Part shown: positions 9,260 through 19,200 of the stretch, piece after piece
Layout of the letters: each line of letters begins with the position of its first letter
Numbering within the stretch: the first letter of the stretch is position 1
Source of the DNA: Thiolinea disciformis DSM 14473
Lineage (GTDB): Bacteria; Pseudomonadota; Gammaproteobacteria; Thiotrichales; Thiotrichaceae
Length of the DNA stretch: 64,000 bases
NCBI RefSeq assembly: GCF_000371925.1
Contig: NZ_AQVE01000006.1
Coordinates: 62,001-126,000 of the forward strand
Direction: 5' to 3'
Notes under the pieces: generated by a model
What the model saw: only the letters and a program-made list of their open reading frames with translations
The model's database searches: none
Told to the model about the DNA's origin: nothing
Program-made: the position numbers and the translations under genes

Positions 9260-9392
9260 TGTACAAACACAGGGCAATCGCTTGAAGCACTTACCTATTT
9301 GAATTATAACGATTGATTTCCCTGTGTAAAAATTTAACAAATTCAGCTATATCCGTTAGTTACAAAACCCTTAAGCGATTGCTGTATGTACA
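9260..9392. repeat. MITE-like imperfect inverted repeat
   Basis: Both ends carry TGTACA (9260-9265 and 9387-9392), followed inward by related sequence with a shared GCAATCGCTT core (9274-9283; its reverse complement at 9373-9382). A second inner hairpin joins CACAGGG at 9268-9274 to CCCTGTG at 9320-9326. The 133-bp unit has no coding capacity. It looks like a small non-autonomous element, or a leftover of one, directly beside the IS remnant. Confidence 0.45.
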
Positions 9393-9397
9393 AGCAG

Positions 9398-9919
9398 TAG
9401 ACCTCTTGCGAAAATAAGCTAACAGATTATCCTAGTAGTATGAACTACGAATCCCTAGAAGCCCTATCCCCTCAGCATTTCGCCGGAACGTGGGAATAGA
9501 CTAAGCGTTGTTCACCGAGCTGGTAAAGGTGTTAGCCCAAGCGGAATCGGCGAAGAAACGCTCAGGCCGCCCGAGCTTAAGCTGAGAGAATCAGTTCCCG
9601 TCGACGCCCGAACCTGAAACGCATCCGCCGATCTCTTGGCTCACTGTGTGGGCTATCAAGGTTGGAGTATCGACGACAGTAGTGTGATATGGCCGTTTAA
9701 GAAGCTGAAATACGCGGTGCTTGAACCTAAACAATAGGCTTTTAATCGACGTTTAGCCCGTGTACGGATTAAGGTGGAGCGCTGCATTCATGGTTTGAAA
9801 GTGTTTCGTCTACTCAAAGGGGTTTATCGGGGACGACGGCGTTTTGAGCTACGGTTGAGATTGATCGCTGGTTTTGTCAATCGCATGATCACTACCTAAC
9901 CACTTTCGCAAGAGGTCTA
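9398..9919 (+). mobile_element. Internally deleted IS5-family insertion sequence remnant
   Basis: Perfect 16-bp terminal inverted repeats, TAGACCTCTTGCGAAA at 9398-9413 and its reverse complement at 9904-9919, bound a 522-bp unit. The outer TA on both sides could be the target duplication. Inside, broken frames still read as an IS5-type transposase: start MNYESLEALSPQHF at 9440, then after a shift LFTELVKVLAQAESAKKRSG-RPSLS, later GVSTTVV, and a C-terminal block RLARVRIKVERCIHGLKVF with RRRRFELRLRLIAGFVN. The middle with most of the DDE active site is missing, several stops are present, and it is about 300 bp short of a full element. It cannot make transposase, but its ends could still be mobilised in trans. 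Confidence 0.8.
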
Positions 9920-10000
9920 TTATTTATGAATTTTCAAGTCATGCCTTGAAAACTACGAAAGCCATCAGCCATCATTTTTCTATCTATCAATTAAACATTA

Positions 10001-10315
10001 CTAACAAGGTTGATTATATTTCAAGCAATTATCGTTGTAGCGTGGTGGAATAGTAAAAACTGATCGAGGATAACGTGGCGGTTGTGGTCGTGGTGCATAA
10101 CGTGGTGGTTGTGGTCGTGGTGCATAACGTGGTGGTTGTGGTGGCCTTGGTTTTACAAAACCTGGGTCACAAGGTTGATTGTATTTAAGACAACCGTCAT
10201 TGTAGTGTGGTGGAATAGTATAAACTGACTGTGGATAGGGGGCGGAATATGCTGTTTGAGCCAAAGAAGCACTAACTAAGCTAATTATTAAAATTAGTTT
10301 TTTACACTTAACCAT
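10001..10315 (-). CDS. Exported Pro/Arg-rich repeat protein
   Basis: A 104-residue protein of unknown function with a signal peptide (KKLILIISLVSASLAQTAYSA, cleavage near residue 25). The mature part is built by duplication. The block SVYTIPPHYNDGCLKYNQPC recurs at the C-terminus as SVFTIPPRYNDNCLKYNQPC. Between them sit copies of a nine-residue YAPRPQPPR unit. The four cysteines, two per block, suggest disulfides and a periplasmic or surface location. The ATG is followed by basic residues, as usual for secretion. Confidence 0.6.
   Translation of the reverse strand: MVKCKKLILIISLVSASLAQTAYSAPYPQSVYTIPPHYNDGCLKYNQPCDPGFVKPRPPQPPRYAPRPQPPRYAPRPQPPRYPRSVFTIPPRYNDNCLKYNQPC
10071..10142. repeat. 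27-bp tandem repeat (about 2.7 copies)
   Basis: Units start at 10071, 10098 and 10125 (the last partial). Each begins TAACGTGG and is nearly identical, with one C/T difference. They encode the YAPRPQPPR repeats of the exported protein. In-frame 27-bp units can change copy number by slippage without breaking the gene. Confidence 0.85.
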
Positions 10316-10536
10316 AATACACCTTAGTTCTATTTAACTAACTATCTTTTTACATTAAAACAAAGGTCTTTGCAAATAGGGCAAATATATTTCGCGTTAT
10401 GAAATATTTGTTTTACTCTATAACGTCTAGCCCACTCTTGGACTTGGTCGTATCTGATACACACAAGTATTTAAACTGGCTGGTGTGCCTAGCATGATAG
10501 CTCATAAAAACATTCGTCGATGGGCTTGCACTTAGT

Positions 10537-11160
10537 TTAATGCTCTTGATAAGTCGCCAATAATGACTCCAATTGTGCTACTAACATAGCTATAGCTTGT
10601 TCAGGCTCACTTGGGATCGCATTAAAGCGATGGAAAAACCACACGCCGTGAATACTCGCTAATAACATATTGGCAGCCATTTTAGCGTTCTGAGGATCGC
10701 TGATGAGTTGCCTGAAATTGTAGGTGAGATTGCTATGGCAACGGCTGTAGTAGGCACGTAGTAAGCGTTCAATACGGGCATCATAAGCGGCATGTGCCCA
10801 AAACTGCGGCCATATATTGCGTGCCTCCTGTGAGATATGCGTAGCAGAAAAGTTCATGCGAATCATCGCCAATAAACGCTTTTTGGGATCGTTTTCGGTA
10901 CGTCCTACCTCAAGCGAACATTGATGTAAGTCTTTCACCAGATACACATACGCGGCATAAACTAAATTATCTTTGGTATCAAAGTAATGGTGAATAATAC
11001 CGGTAGAGAGATTAGCGCGCTGGCTAATATTTTTGGTCGTAAGATTGGTTAAGCCATTGGAGCCCATTTCGTGCATGGTGGACTGCAAAATACGCAGCGG
11101 TGTTTCTTCCTTGGTTAGCTCTTCAAAGGTGAAGCGCCCAGAAAATTGATGTTCACTCAT
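10537..11160 (-). CDS. TetR family regulator of the demethylation operon (BetI-like)
   Basis: The 207 residues have a TetR helix-turn-helix at about 33-62 (TTKNISQRANLSTGIIHHYFDTKDNL) and a helical ligand domain with the WPQFWAHAAYDARIERLLR pattern of BetI-type regulators. It starts four bases after the folD stop and is the third gene of the DMG dehydrogenase-folD-regulator operon. By context it probably senses a betaine, dimethylglycine or sarcosine-type signal and binds the twin palindromes at 14563 and 14642. That pairing is inference. A second TetR protein (19973) serves the bet genes. Confidence 0.82.
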   Translation of the reverse strand: MSEHQFSGRFTFEELTKEETPLRILQSTMHEMGSNGLTNLTTKNISQRANLSTGIIHHYFDTKDNLVYAAYVYLVKDLHQCSLEVGRTENDPKKRLLAMIRMNFSATHISQEARNIWPQFWAHAAYDARIERLLRAYYSRCHSNLTYNFRQLISDPQNAKMAANMLLASIHGVWFFHRFNAIPSEPEQAIAMLVAQLESLLATYQEH

Positions 11161-11164
11161 GGTA

Positions 11165-12007
11165 TTAAGTCCAATGATGTTCGGCAGCTTCTAGCGTTTG
11201 GCGAATCAGTGTGGCAATGGTCATCGGCCCTACACCCCCCGGAACCGGTGTATAAGCCGAAGTTTTATCCTTAATGCGTTCAATGTCTGTATCGCCCACA
11301 TTGCCCTCGTTATAACCCGCATCAACCAGCACCACACCTGATTTGACCCACGTTTCATCAACATGTTCAGGACGACCAATACCAACACAAAGAATATCGG
11401 CTTGTTGGGTCAATTGCTTAATGTTCTGGGTTTTGGAGTGGCAAATCATCACCGTGGCATTTTTATTCAGCATCATCATCGCTAACGGTTTGCCAACAAT
11501 CGCACTGCGGCCAATCACTACCACTAATTTACCCGCAACCTCAATGTGATAGTACTCCAACAAATCCATAATGCCTTGCGGCGTTGCACAGCCAAAGGCC
11601 GATTGCCCCATGGCATTGCGTGCAAAAGAAAGCAAATTAACACCATCGCTGTCTTTGCGGGGATCAATCGCATTAAAACAGGCTGGCTCATCAATATGCT
11701 CAGGTACCGGATGCTGTAATAAAATGCCTGCTACGGTTTTGTCCGCATTCAGAGCTTCAATTTCAGCAATCAATTGCTCAGTCGTAGTCGCGCTAGGCAG
11801 TGTAATAATCCGTGAATCAAGACCTGCTTTTTTGCAGGCACTCGCTTTCATCTTCACATAGGTATGTGAAGCATAGTCATCGCCTACGACAATAGTCGCT
11901 AAGACGGGCGTGAAGCCCAATTTTTCCACTAAAGCAGCGGCACGAGGCCGCAACGCCGTATAGATGGACTCCGCAACTTTTTTACCATCTAAAATGATTG
12001 GATTCAT
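11165..12007 (-). CDS. folD: Bifunctional methylenetetrahydrofolate dehydrogenase/cyclohydrolase FolD
   Basis: The 280 residues show FolD signatures: SHTYVKMKASACKKAG with the active-site Tyr and Lys, KDSDGVN, a dinucleotide-binding VVVIGRSAIVGKPLAMMML, and PGGVGPMTIATLI at the end. It oxidises 5,10-methylene-THF to 10-formyl-THF with NADP. Its ATG overlaps the stop of the GcvT-fused dehydrogenase by four bases (ATGA), implying coupled translation, so it should dispose of one-carbon units freed from dimethylglycine and sarcosine. The substrate-site segment reads LLQHPVPEHID, where the commoner form is VQLPLP. Whether a housekeeping folD exists elsewhere is not visible. Confidence 0.93.
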   Translation of the reverse strand: MNPIILDGKKVAESIYTALRPRAAALVEKLGFTPVLATIVVGDDYASHTYVKMKASACKKAGLDSRIITLPSATTTEQLIAEIEALNADKTVAGILLQHPVPEHIDEPACFNAIDPRKDSDGVNLLSFARNAMGQSAFGCATPQGIMDLLEYYHIEVAGKLVVVIGRSAIVGKPLAMMMLNKNATVMICHSKTQNIKQLTQQADILCVGIGRPEHVDETWVKSGVVLVDAGYNEGNVGDTDIERIKDKTSAYTPVPGGVGPMTIATLIRQTLEAAEHHWT

Positions 12008-14514
12008 GCACGCAACTTCTCATTATTAGGATCATAAGGAGACTCCTCCAATACGGTGGCAGGGTAGGTCTTACCTAAAATCACGATCTCTAACTGGGTG
12101 CCTTGCTTGGCATAGGCTGGATCCACTAAGCCTAAGGCTAAGGATTTACCAATGCGCCAACCATAACCGCCGGACGTAGCTCGCCCTACCAATTGGCCTT
12201 GGTGATAAATTGCTTCAGAACCACGGGCATCCGTATCAGTCACATTATGCACTTCCAGCGTTACGAAGGTATTTTTGAAGCCGCGTGCTTGCCAATCCAA
12301 TAAGCCTTGTTTACCAATAAAGTCCGGTTTATCTAGGCGCACAAAACGATCCAAACCCGATTCAATCGCTGAATATTCAATCGACATTTCGCGTGGAATC
12401 AGACGGTAGGATTTTTCTAAACGCAAGGAGTCCATGGCACGAATGCCGAAGGGTTTAATATCAAACGCCTCACCTGCTTTCATAACCTGATCGAAAATGT
12501 AATTTTGCATTTCAATAGGGTGATGCAGTTCCCAACCCAACTCACCCACGAAATTAACCCGTAACGCATGAGCGTAGGCTGCCCCTACATTAATTTTCTT
12601 GCCGGTGAGCCATTTGAAGTTAGCGTTCGATAAATCGGTATCGGTGATTTTTTGCAATAATTCGCGTGAACGGGGGCCTGCAATGACTAACACGCCATAT
12701 TGGGTCGTAACTTTTTGTAGTTTTACGCTGCCATCGTTGGGGCATAATTTCTCTAAGTAATCGAAATCATGACGCTCAAAAGCACCTGCTCCCACTAAGT
12801 AGTAAGCTTGCTTGCCAGTTTTATAGACAGTGAATTCGGCACGTACCCCACCATGTTTAGTGAGCATGTGGCAAAGACCAATACGGCCAATGGTTTGTGG
12901 AATTTTATTTGCGAATAAATACTCCAACCAAGCTTCCGCACCTTTACCGCTGACTTCGTATTTGGCGAAGGCACTCATGTCCAAAATGCCGACTTTTTCC
13001 ATCACATGGCGGCACTCTTGTCCCACAAACTCAAAATAATTGGAACGGCGGAATGAGTATTTTTCGACAATACGGCCATCCGCTAAGGGTGCGCCATGAT
13101 TTTCATTCAGCAATACAGCATCGGTTTTAAGTTGGTCGGCAGAAAGTTGATAATCTTTTGGCACAAACCATTGCGGGCGTTCCCAACCGAAAGTTTGCCC
13201 AAACACTGCGCCCAATGCTTCCATACGGCTATAGCACGGTGTGGTTTTTAAAGGGCGCGCATCAGGGCGTTCTTCATTCGGATAGTGCACAGTGAAGACA
13301 TTGCGATAGGTTTCTTCGTTTTTAATGCGCAAATAACCGCGTGCGGCATAGGGGCCAAAGCGACGAGGGTCAACGCCCATCATATCCACTGTTGGTTCGC
13401 CGTCCACAATCCACTCAGCTAATTGCCAGCCAGCACCACCTGCGGCGGTAATGCCAAAACTGTGACCTTCATTCAGCCAGAAATTCTTCAAGCCCCAAGC
13501 AGGGCCAACCATTGGACTCCCATCGGGCGTATAAGGAATAGCGCCATTGTAGACATACTTAATGCCCACTTCACCGAAAGCGGGTACACGATTAATGCAG
13601 GCTTCAATATGCGGCATTAAGCGCTCTAAATCTTCTTGGAATAATTCGTTTTCGCAATCAGGGGCAGGGCCATCCACATAACAACAAGGCGCACCTTTCT
13701 CATAAGGACCGAGTAATAAGCCGCCCGCTTCTTCGCGCAGGTAATAACCGGCATCCGATTCACGCAGTACACCTTGCTCGGGTAAGCCTTGTTTTTTACG
13801 TTCTAAAATCGCTGGATGTGGTTCTGTGACAATGAATTGGTGCTCCACCGGAATTACCGGAATATCTAGACCAACCATTTCACCGGTCTTACGCGCAAAG
13901 CTACCGGTACAGGAAATCACATGCTCGCAAGTAATATCGCCTTTATCGGTTTTGACCAGCCAGTGCCCATCCTCTAATTGCTCAATTGCCGTTACGCAGG
14001 TTTGTCGATAAATTTCTGCACCGCGTGCCCGTGCCCCTTTCGCTAGAGCAGTGGTTAAATCGTTGGGTTGGATATAGCCATCTTCGGGATGCTGAATTGC
14101 ACCGAGTAAACCTTCGGTATTGCATAAAGGCCAAATGGCTTTGACTTCATCGGGAGTCAGAAATTTAACATCTACGCCTACCGTTTGCGCTACACCGGTG
14201 TAATACAAGTATTCGTCCATACGATCTTGAGTACAGGCAAGACGAATATTGGACACCTTACTGAAACCTACCGATAAACCCGTTTCTTGCTCAAGCTCTT
14301 GATAAAACTTGACTGAGTATTGATGGAGTTTACCGACTGAATAACTCATATTAAAAAGTGGCAGTAAACCTGCCGCATGCCATGTAGAACCTGAGGTAAG
14401 CTCCTTGCGTTCGATGAGAACGACATCACTCCAGCCTTTTTTCGCTAAATGATAGAGCGTACTTACGCCTACCACGCCTCCTCCAATCACCACCGCTTTA
14501 GCCTGCGATTTCAT
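12004..14514 (-). CDS. Dimethylglycine/sarcosine dehydrogenase, FAD and GcvT domains
   Basis: The 836 residues follow the plan of mammalian-type dimethylglycine and sarcosine dehydrogenases. There is an N-terminal FAD domain (VVIGGGVVGVSTLYHLA) and the covalent flavin motif SGSTWHAAGL with His46. A C-terminal half from about residue 430 resembles the glycine cleavage T protein (GKGAEAWLEYLFANKIP, FVGELGWELHHP) and binds tetrahydrofolate. It demethylates dimethylglycine or sarcosine and passes the methyl carbon to THF. The first gene of a folD-tetR operon, it diverges from soxBDAG. Because a dedicated sarcosine oxidase is adjacent, dimethylglycine is the more likely substrate; sequence alone does not decide. 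Confidence 0.88.
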   Translation of the reverse strand: MKSQAKAVVIGGGVVGVSTLYHLAKKGWSDVVLIERKELTSGSTWHAAGLLPLFNMSYSVGKLHQYSVKFYQELEQETGLSVGFSKVSNIRLACTQDRMDEYLYYTGVAQTVGVDVKFLTPDEVKAIWPLCNTEGLLGAIQHPEDGYIQPNDLTTALAKGARARGAEIYRQTCVTAIEQLEDGHWLVKTDKGDITCEHVISCTGSFARKTGEMVGLDIPVIPVEHQFIVTEPHPAILERKKQGLPEQGVLRESDAGYYLREEAGGLLLGPYEKGAPCCYVDGPAPDCENELFQEDLERLMPHIEACINRVPAFGEVGIKYVYNGAIPYTPDGSPMVGPAWGLKNFWLNEGHSFGITAAGGAGWQLAEWIVDGEPTVDMMGVDPRRFGPYAARGYLRIKNEETYRNVFTVHYPNEERPDARPLKTTPCYSRMEALGAVFGQTFGWERPQWFVPKDYQLSADQLKTDAVLLNENHGAPLADGRIVEKYSFRRSNYFEFVGQECRHVMEKVGILDMSAFAKYEVSGKGAEAWLEYLFANKIPQTIGRIGLCHMLTKHGGVRAEFTVYKTGKQAYYLVGAGAFERHDFDYLEKLCPNDGSVKLQKVTTQYGVLVIAGPRSRELLQKITDTDLSNANFKWLTGKKINVGAAYAHALRVNFVGELGWELHHPIEMQNYIFDQVMKAGEAFDIKPFGIRAMDSLRLEKSYRLIPREMSIEYSAIESGLDRFVRLDKPDFIGKQGLLDWQARGFKNTFVTLEVHNVTDTDARGSEAIYHQGQLVGRATSGGYGWRIGKSLALGLVDPAYAKQGTQLEIVILGKTYPATVLEESPYDPNNEKLRA

Positions 14515-14562
14515 ACGTGGCTTACCTCATTTTTGTAAACGTTTGTAGAATGTTTTATTTTG

Positions 14563-14580
14563 ATTGACTGGTTAGTCAAT
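14563..14580. promoter_or_regulatory. Palindromic operator, copy 1
   Basis: ATTGACTGGTTAGTCAAT is an 18-base palindrome of 7-bp arms around GGTT, a shape typical of TetR operators. It is 49 bases upstream of the dehydrogenase start. On the minus strand its TTGACT could also serve as the -35 box of that operon, so binding would block transcription. Confidence 0.72.
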
Positions 14581-14641
14581 GCAAAAGAATAGTGTCGATA
14601 ATGGCATGAATCAAAAGGTGTGGCAATAATGATGCGAAGTG

Positions 14642-14659
14642 ATTGACTGGTTAGTCAAT
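14642..14659. promoter_or_regulatory. Palindromic operator, copy 2
   Basis: An exact copy of the 18-base palindrome, 79 bases from the first (start to start) and 53 bases before the soxB start. Two identical sites in one divergent promoter region point to common control of the two demethylation operons, most likely by the TetR protein encoded at 10537-11160. Confidence 0.72.
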
Positions 14660-14711
14660 CACTTCTAACCTAGCGACTTTATTCATGCGATTGACATTCT
14701 TGGAGTGTGCA

Positions 14712-15962
14712 ATGAAATATTCCTGGCTAGCCTTACTCAAAGAGGGATTAAAAGGTCATCAAGACTGGACGCCCACTTGGCCAGATGTAACACCGCAAAC
14801 GGCTTATGATGTGATCATTGTCGGCGGCGGTGGTCATGGTTTAGCGACGGCTTATTATTTAGCGCGCGATTTTCCAACAAAGAAAATTGCTGTATTAGAA
14901 AAAGGCTGGATTGGTGGCGGGAATACGGGACGTAATACCACCATTGTGCGCTCTAATTATTTATGGGATGAAGCGGCCTTATTGTATGAGCACGCGCTCA
15001 AATTGTGGGAGGGACTCACGGAAGAGCTGGATTTCAATGTCATGTTCAGTCAACGCGGCGTGTATAACCTAGGCCACACCTTGCAGGATATGCGCGATAT
15101 TGAGCGGCGCGTTAGTGCTAATTTATTGAATGGTGTGGATGCGGAAGTGGTAAGTGTCGCTGAGCTAAAAGAACGTATCCCTATTCTCGAAACCGGTAAG
15201 CAGGTACGTTATCCGGTGATGGGGGCATCTTTTCAAGCACGTGGCGGTGTGGCACGTCACGATGCAGTCGCTTGGGGATTTGCCCGCGCGGCTTCGCGTT
15301 TAGGGGTAGACATTGTGCAAAACTGCGAAGTGATTGGCATGGATGTCAGCGGTGGGCGTATTCATGGTGTAGAAACCACGCGTGGTTTTATTAAAGCCGA
15401 TCAAGTGGGTTGTGTTCCGGCAGGCCATGCTTCGGTGTTGGCGAAAATGGCGAATGTACGTTTGCCATTGGAAAGTCATCCGTTACAAGCGTTCGTGTCT
15501 GAACCGATGAAGCCGGTTTTACATACCGTGGTGATGTCGAATGCAGTACATGGCTATGTGAGTCAGTCGGATAAGGGTGATTTGGTGATTGGGGCGGGTA
15601 TTGACTCCTATACAGGTTATGCCCAACGCGGTAGCCCCCATTTGATTGATCATTGTGCAGCGGCAATGATTGAATTATTTCCGATTTTTTCACGCACCCG
15701 TTTGAATCGTCAGTGGGGCGGGATTGTCGATACCTGTCCGGATGCTTGTCCAATTATTAGTCCGATTCCTGAGGTCAAAGGTTTGTACTTTAATTGTGGT
15801 TGGGGAACTGGTGGCTTTAAAGCTACACCGGGGTCAGGCCATGTATTTGCCCAAACCATTGGTCATGATACTCCACATCCTTTGGCGGCGCCTTTCCACA
15901 TTCAACGCTTTACGACTGGCGCTTTAATTGATGAACACGGCGCCGCAGGCGTTGCGCACTAG
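14712..15962 (+). CDS. soxB: Sarcosine oxidase subunit beta
   Basis: The 416-residue protein has an FAD-binding start ([19 protein letters not shown]) and the [17 protein letters not shown] segment of heterotetrameric sarcosine oxidase beta subunits. [13 protein letters not shown] carries the conserved RHD motif thought to hold covalent FMN, and the C-terminal [14 protein letters not shown] completes the flavin site. It oxidises sarcosine to glycine, handing the methyl group to THF in the alpha subunit. I start at 14712, not 14685, because GGAG at 14702-14705 is six bases upstream and the result matches family length. First gene of soxBDAG. Confidence 0.95.
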   Translation: MKYSWLALLKEGLKGHQDWTPTWPDVTPQTAYDVIIVGGGGHGLATAYYLARDFPTKKIAVLEKGWIGGGNTGRNTTIVRSNYLWDEAALLYEHALKLWEGLTEELDFNVMFSQRGVYNLGHTLQDMRDIERRVSANLLNGVDAEVVSVAELKERIPILETGKQVRYPVMGASFQARGGVARHDAVAWGFARAASRLGVDIVQNCEVIGMDVSGGRIHGVETTRGFIKADQVGCVPAGHASVLAKMANVRLPLESHPLQAFVSEPMKPVLHTVVMSNAVHGYVSQSDKGDLVIGAGIDSYTGYAQRGSPHLIDHCAAAMIELFPIFSRTRLNRQWGGIVDTCPDACPIISPIPEVKGLYFNCGWGTGGFKATPGSGHVFAQTIGHDTPHPLAAPFHIQRFTTGALIDEHGAAGVAH

Positions 15963-15985
15963 CTTATTAAGGGAGTGAAACCACT

Positions 15986-16258
15986 ATGTTTTTAATTCGT
16001 TGTCCCTATTGTGGCGAAGCGCGTGAAGAGCAGGAGTTTAGTTATGCCGGTGAAGCGTTTATTCAGCGTCCACCGCTAACGTGTAGCGATGAAGAGTGGG
16101 GCGATTACTTGTTTAAACGCAAAAATATTAAAGGTGTAACCACGGAGCAGTGGTTGCATAGTGCGGGTTGCAGGCGGATTTTTGTTATGGAACGTAATAA
16201 TGTGACTTATGAAATCCTCTCGATTTATACCTTTGAATCCAAGCGGGGTGCCGCATGA
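15986..16258 (+). CDS. soxD: Sarcosine oxidase subunit delta
   Basis: A 90-residue subunit with the zinc site expected for SoxD: Cys6 and Cys9 (CPYC) plus His58 and Cys62 (HSAGC). Typical delta-subunit text follows, including EEWGDYLFKRKNIKG and EQWLHSAGCRRIF. It has a structural role in the alpha-beta-gamma-delta sarcosine oxidase. The length fits the family (90-100). It lies 23 bases after soxB, and its stop overlaps the soxA start by four bases (ATGA). Confidence 0.95.
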   Translation: MFLIRCPYCGEAREEQEFSYAGEAFIQRPPLTCSDEEWGDYLFKRKNIKGVTTEQWLHSAGCRRIFVMERNNVTYEILSIYTFESKRGAA

Positions 16259-19200
16259 AGCGTTTAGCACCGCAAGCGCATGAGCGTATTGATCGTTCCA
16301 AAACCTATCAGTTCACTTGGCAGGGTGAAAGCTATTACGCTTATGCCGGTGATACGCTAGCTTCGGCTTTGTTGGCGAATGGGATTGATGTCGTCGGGCG
16401 CAGTTTTAAGTATGGGCGCAAGCGCGGCATTTTAGCGGCTGGCGTAGAAGAGCCAAATGCTTTAGTGACCTTGGAGTCGGGTGGTTATGAAGTACCGAAT
16501 GCGCGTGCTACTGAGATTGAACTGTATGATCAATTAAATGCCAAGGCAGCCAGTGGTATCCCCAGTTTAAGGTTTGACCTACGTGCCGCTTTAAAGCCTT
16601 TTCATAAATTCATGGTGGCCGGTTTTTATTATAAAACCTTCAAATGGCCGCAAAAACTTTGGCCACACTATGAGCACTATTTGCGCCAATTAGCAGGCTT
16701 TTCGGAAGTGCCCCAGCAGGCGGATGCAGAGCATTATGATCACCAATACCAGTTTGTGGATGTTGCGGTGGTTGGGGGTGGTGCGGCTGGATTAAGTGCT
16801 GCTTTAACAGCGGCTCAGTCTGGCGCGAGTGTCTTAGTAATCGATGAACGTGCTGAGCTTGGGGGGGAATTAAGTAGCGAATTTGCCAGTAGTGCAGAAG
16901 CGCAGCAGTGGTTTAGCAGCACCAAGCAAGCCTTAGAGCAAATGCCGAATGTGCGTATTTTAAAGCGCAGTACTGCCTTTGCTTTGCATGATTTTAATTT
17001 GCTCTTAGTGATTGAGCGGCGTCAAGATCATGTGAGTTTAAAACAGCGTAATGAAAAACAATCACGCCAGCGCCAACATCGCGTACGTGCCAAACAAGTT
17101 ATTTTGGCAACTGGCAGTCACGAGCGTCCGTTATTATTTGCGAATAATGATTTGCCGGGTGTGTTGATGGCGTCGGCCATGCGCCGCTATTTGAATGAAT
17201 TTGCGGTGCTCTGCGGTGACAAACCCGTCTTGGCGGGCAATAACGATAGCATTTATGCCTTAGCCGAAGATTTAGTAAAACGCGCTGGGGTAAAGCCAGT
17301 AGTCTTGGATATGCGTGTGGGGTATGACGCTAGCCGCTTAATAGCCGCCGGTATCGATGTGCGACAAGGTTATACGATTTTGAAGGCGTCGGGTTCGAAT
17401 CGCGTGGAGCAAGTGTCGATTGCTAAAGTCTATTATGATGGCAAGCTGTGGTCCGCTAGTGCTGCTACTGAAACCTTGGATTGTGATGTGGTTGCGACCT
17501 CGGGCGGCTTTAATCCTTTGGTACATTTGGATTGTCACACCGGCTCTAAGCCTCTCTTTTCCAATGCATTACAAGCATTTTTACCAGCTTGCGACAAGCC
17601 AGCACGTATAAGCGCAGGGAGTGTAAACGGGCACAGTGATTGGCAGGCTTGTGTACAAGATGGTGCTTATGCGGCGCACCAAATCCTAGGCCGTTTAGAG
17701 AAAAGTGTTGCACCGACCACGGTTAAACCTGAGTTAAAGCTGTTGAATGTAGCCCCTTTCTTCTGTCCTACTCACCAGCGCAATAAGATTTTCATCGATA
17801 TGCAAAACGATGTGAAGGCTTCCGATATTGAGCTGGCGATTCGGGAAAATTATCGCTCGATTGAGCATATCAAGCGTTATACCGCCATGGGTTTTGGTAC
17901 CGACCAAGGCAAAATCGGTAATGTGTTGGGAATTGCTTTAGCGGCACAATTACTGAATCGCTCGATTCCTGAAGTCGGCACGACTACTTTCCGCCCGATG
18001 TATACGCCTGTAACCATGGGTGCTTTGGCGGGCGAAGAAGTAGGCTTATTGTTTGATCCACAACGCTTTACTCCGATCCATGCCTCGCATGTAGCACGTG
18101 GGGCTGAATTTGAGGTAGTAGGGCAGTGGATGCGCCCTTGGTATTTTCCTAAAGCTATCGAGCATCTCTATGATGCGCAAAGCGCTGAGGATTTGCACAC
18201 GGCGGTACAGCGCGAATGCTTAGCTGTGCGTAACAGCGTCGGCGTCATGGATGCGTCGACTTTGGGCAAGATTGATATTCAAGGCCCTGATGTACGTGAG
18301 TTTTTGGCGCGCGTTTATACCAACGCATGGGCGAAATTAGCGCCCGGTAAATGCCGTTATGGGGTGATGTGTGACGAAAATGGCATGATCATCGATGATG
18401 GCGTGACCGCTTGCCTTTCGGACACGCATTTTGTGATGACGACCACTACCGGTGGCGCAGCACGTATTTATAACCATTTGGAAACATGGCTACAAACCGA
18501 GTGGCCAGCGTTGAAAGTGTATCTCACCAGCGTCACCGATCATTGGTCAACCACGGCGATTGTGGGGCCTAAAGCACGGCGTGTGATTGAAAAACTGTGT
18601 AGTGATATTGATTTCAATGCCAAAGCTTTTCCATTTATGGATTGGCGTGAAGGAACGGTGGCTGGTGTTCCAGCCCGTGTCATGCGGATTAGTTTCTCGG
18701 GTGAATTGTCCTATGAGATTAATGTGCCTGCCAATTACGGGCGCTATATCTGGGAACAAGTTATGGAGGCGGGTAAGGAATTTGATATTACCCCGTATGG
18801 CACCGAAACCATGCACGTTTTACGCGCAGAGAAAGGCTATATCATTGTGGGACAGGATACCGATGGTTCTCTATCGCCTTATGATGCGAATATGGGCTGG
18901 GCAGTCAGTCTCACTAAACCTTATCCTTTCTTGGGTCAGCGTGCTTTGACGCGCAGTGATACCGTGCGTACCGACCGTAAGCAGTTGGTGGGTTTGCTTC
19001 CGCACGATGCGCAAAAAGTTTTGCCAGAAGGCACGCAGTTAGTCAATGCGATAGAGGATAAGGCGATGATCGGTCATGTCACCTCAAGCTATTTAAGTCC
19101 AATCTTGGGGCGTTCTATTGCAATGGCGGTGGTCAAAGCTGGCTTGAGTCGGATGGGCAATACGATTTATGCCAAAACCGTAGGGGGCGAAACCATTCCG

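Noticed and set aside
15391..15753. 120-residue minus-strand frame inside soxB
   Set aside because: It is fully antisense to a well-supported gene and composed of His/Ser/Pro-rich text typical of reverse-complement reading.
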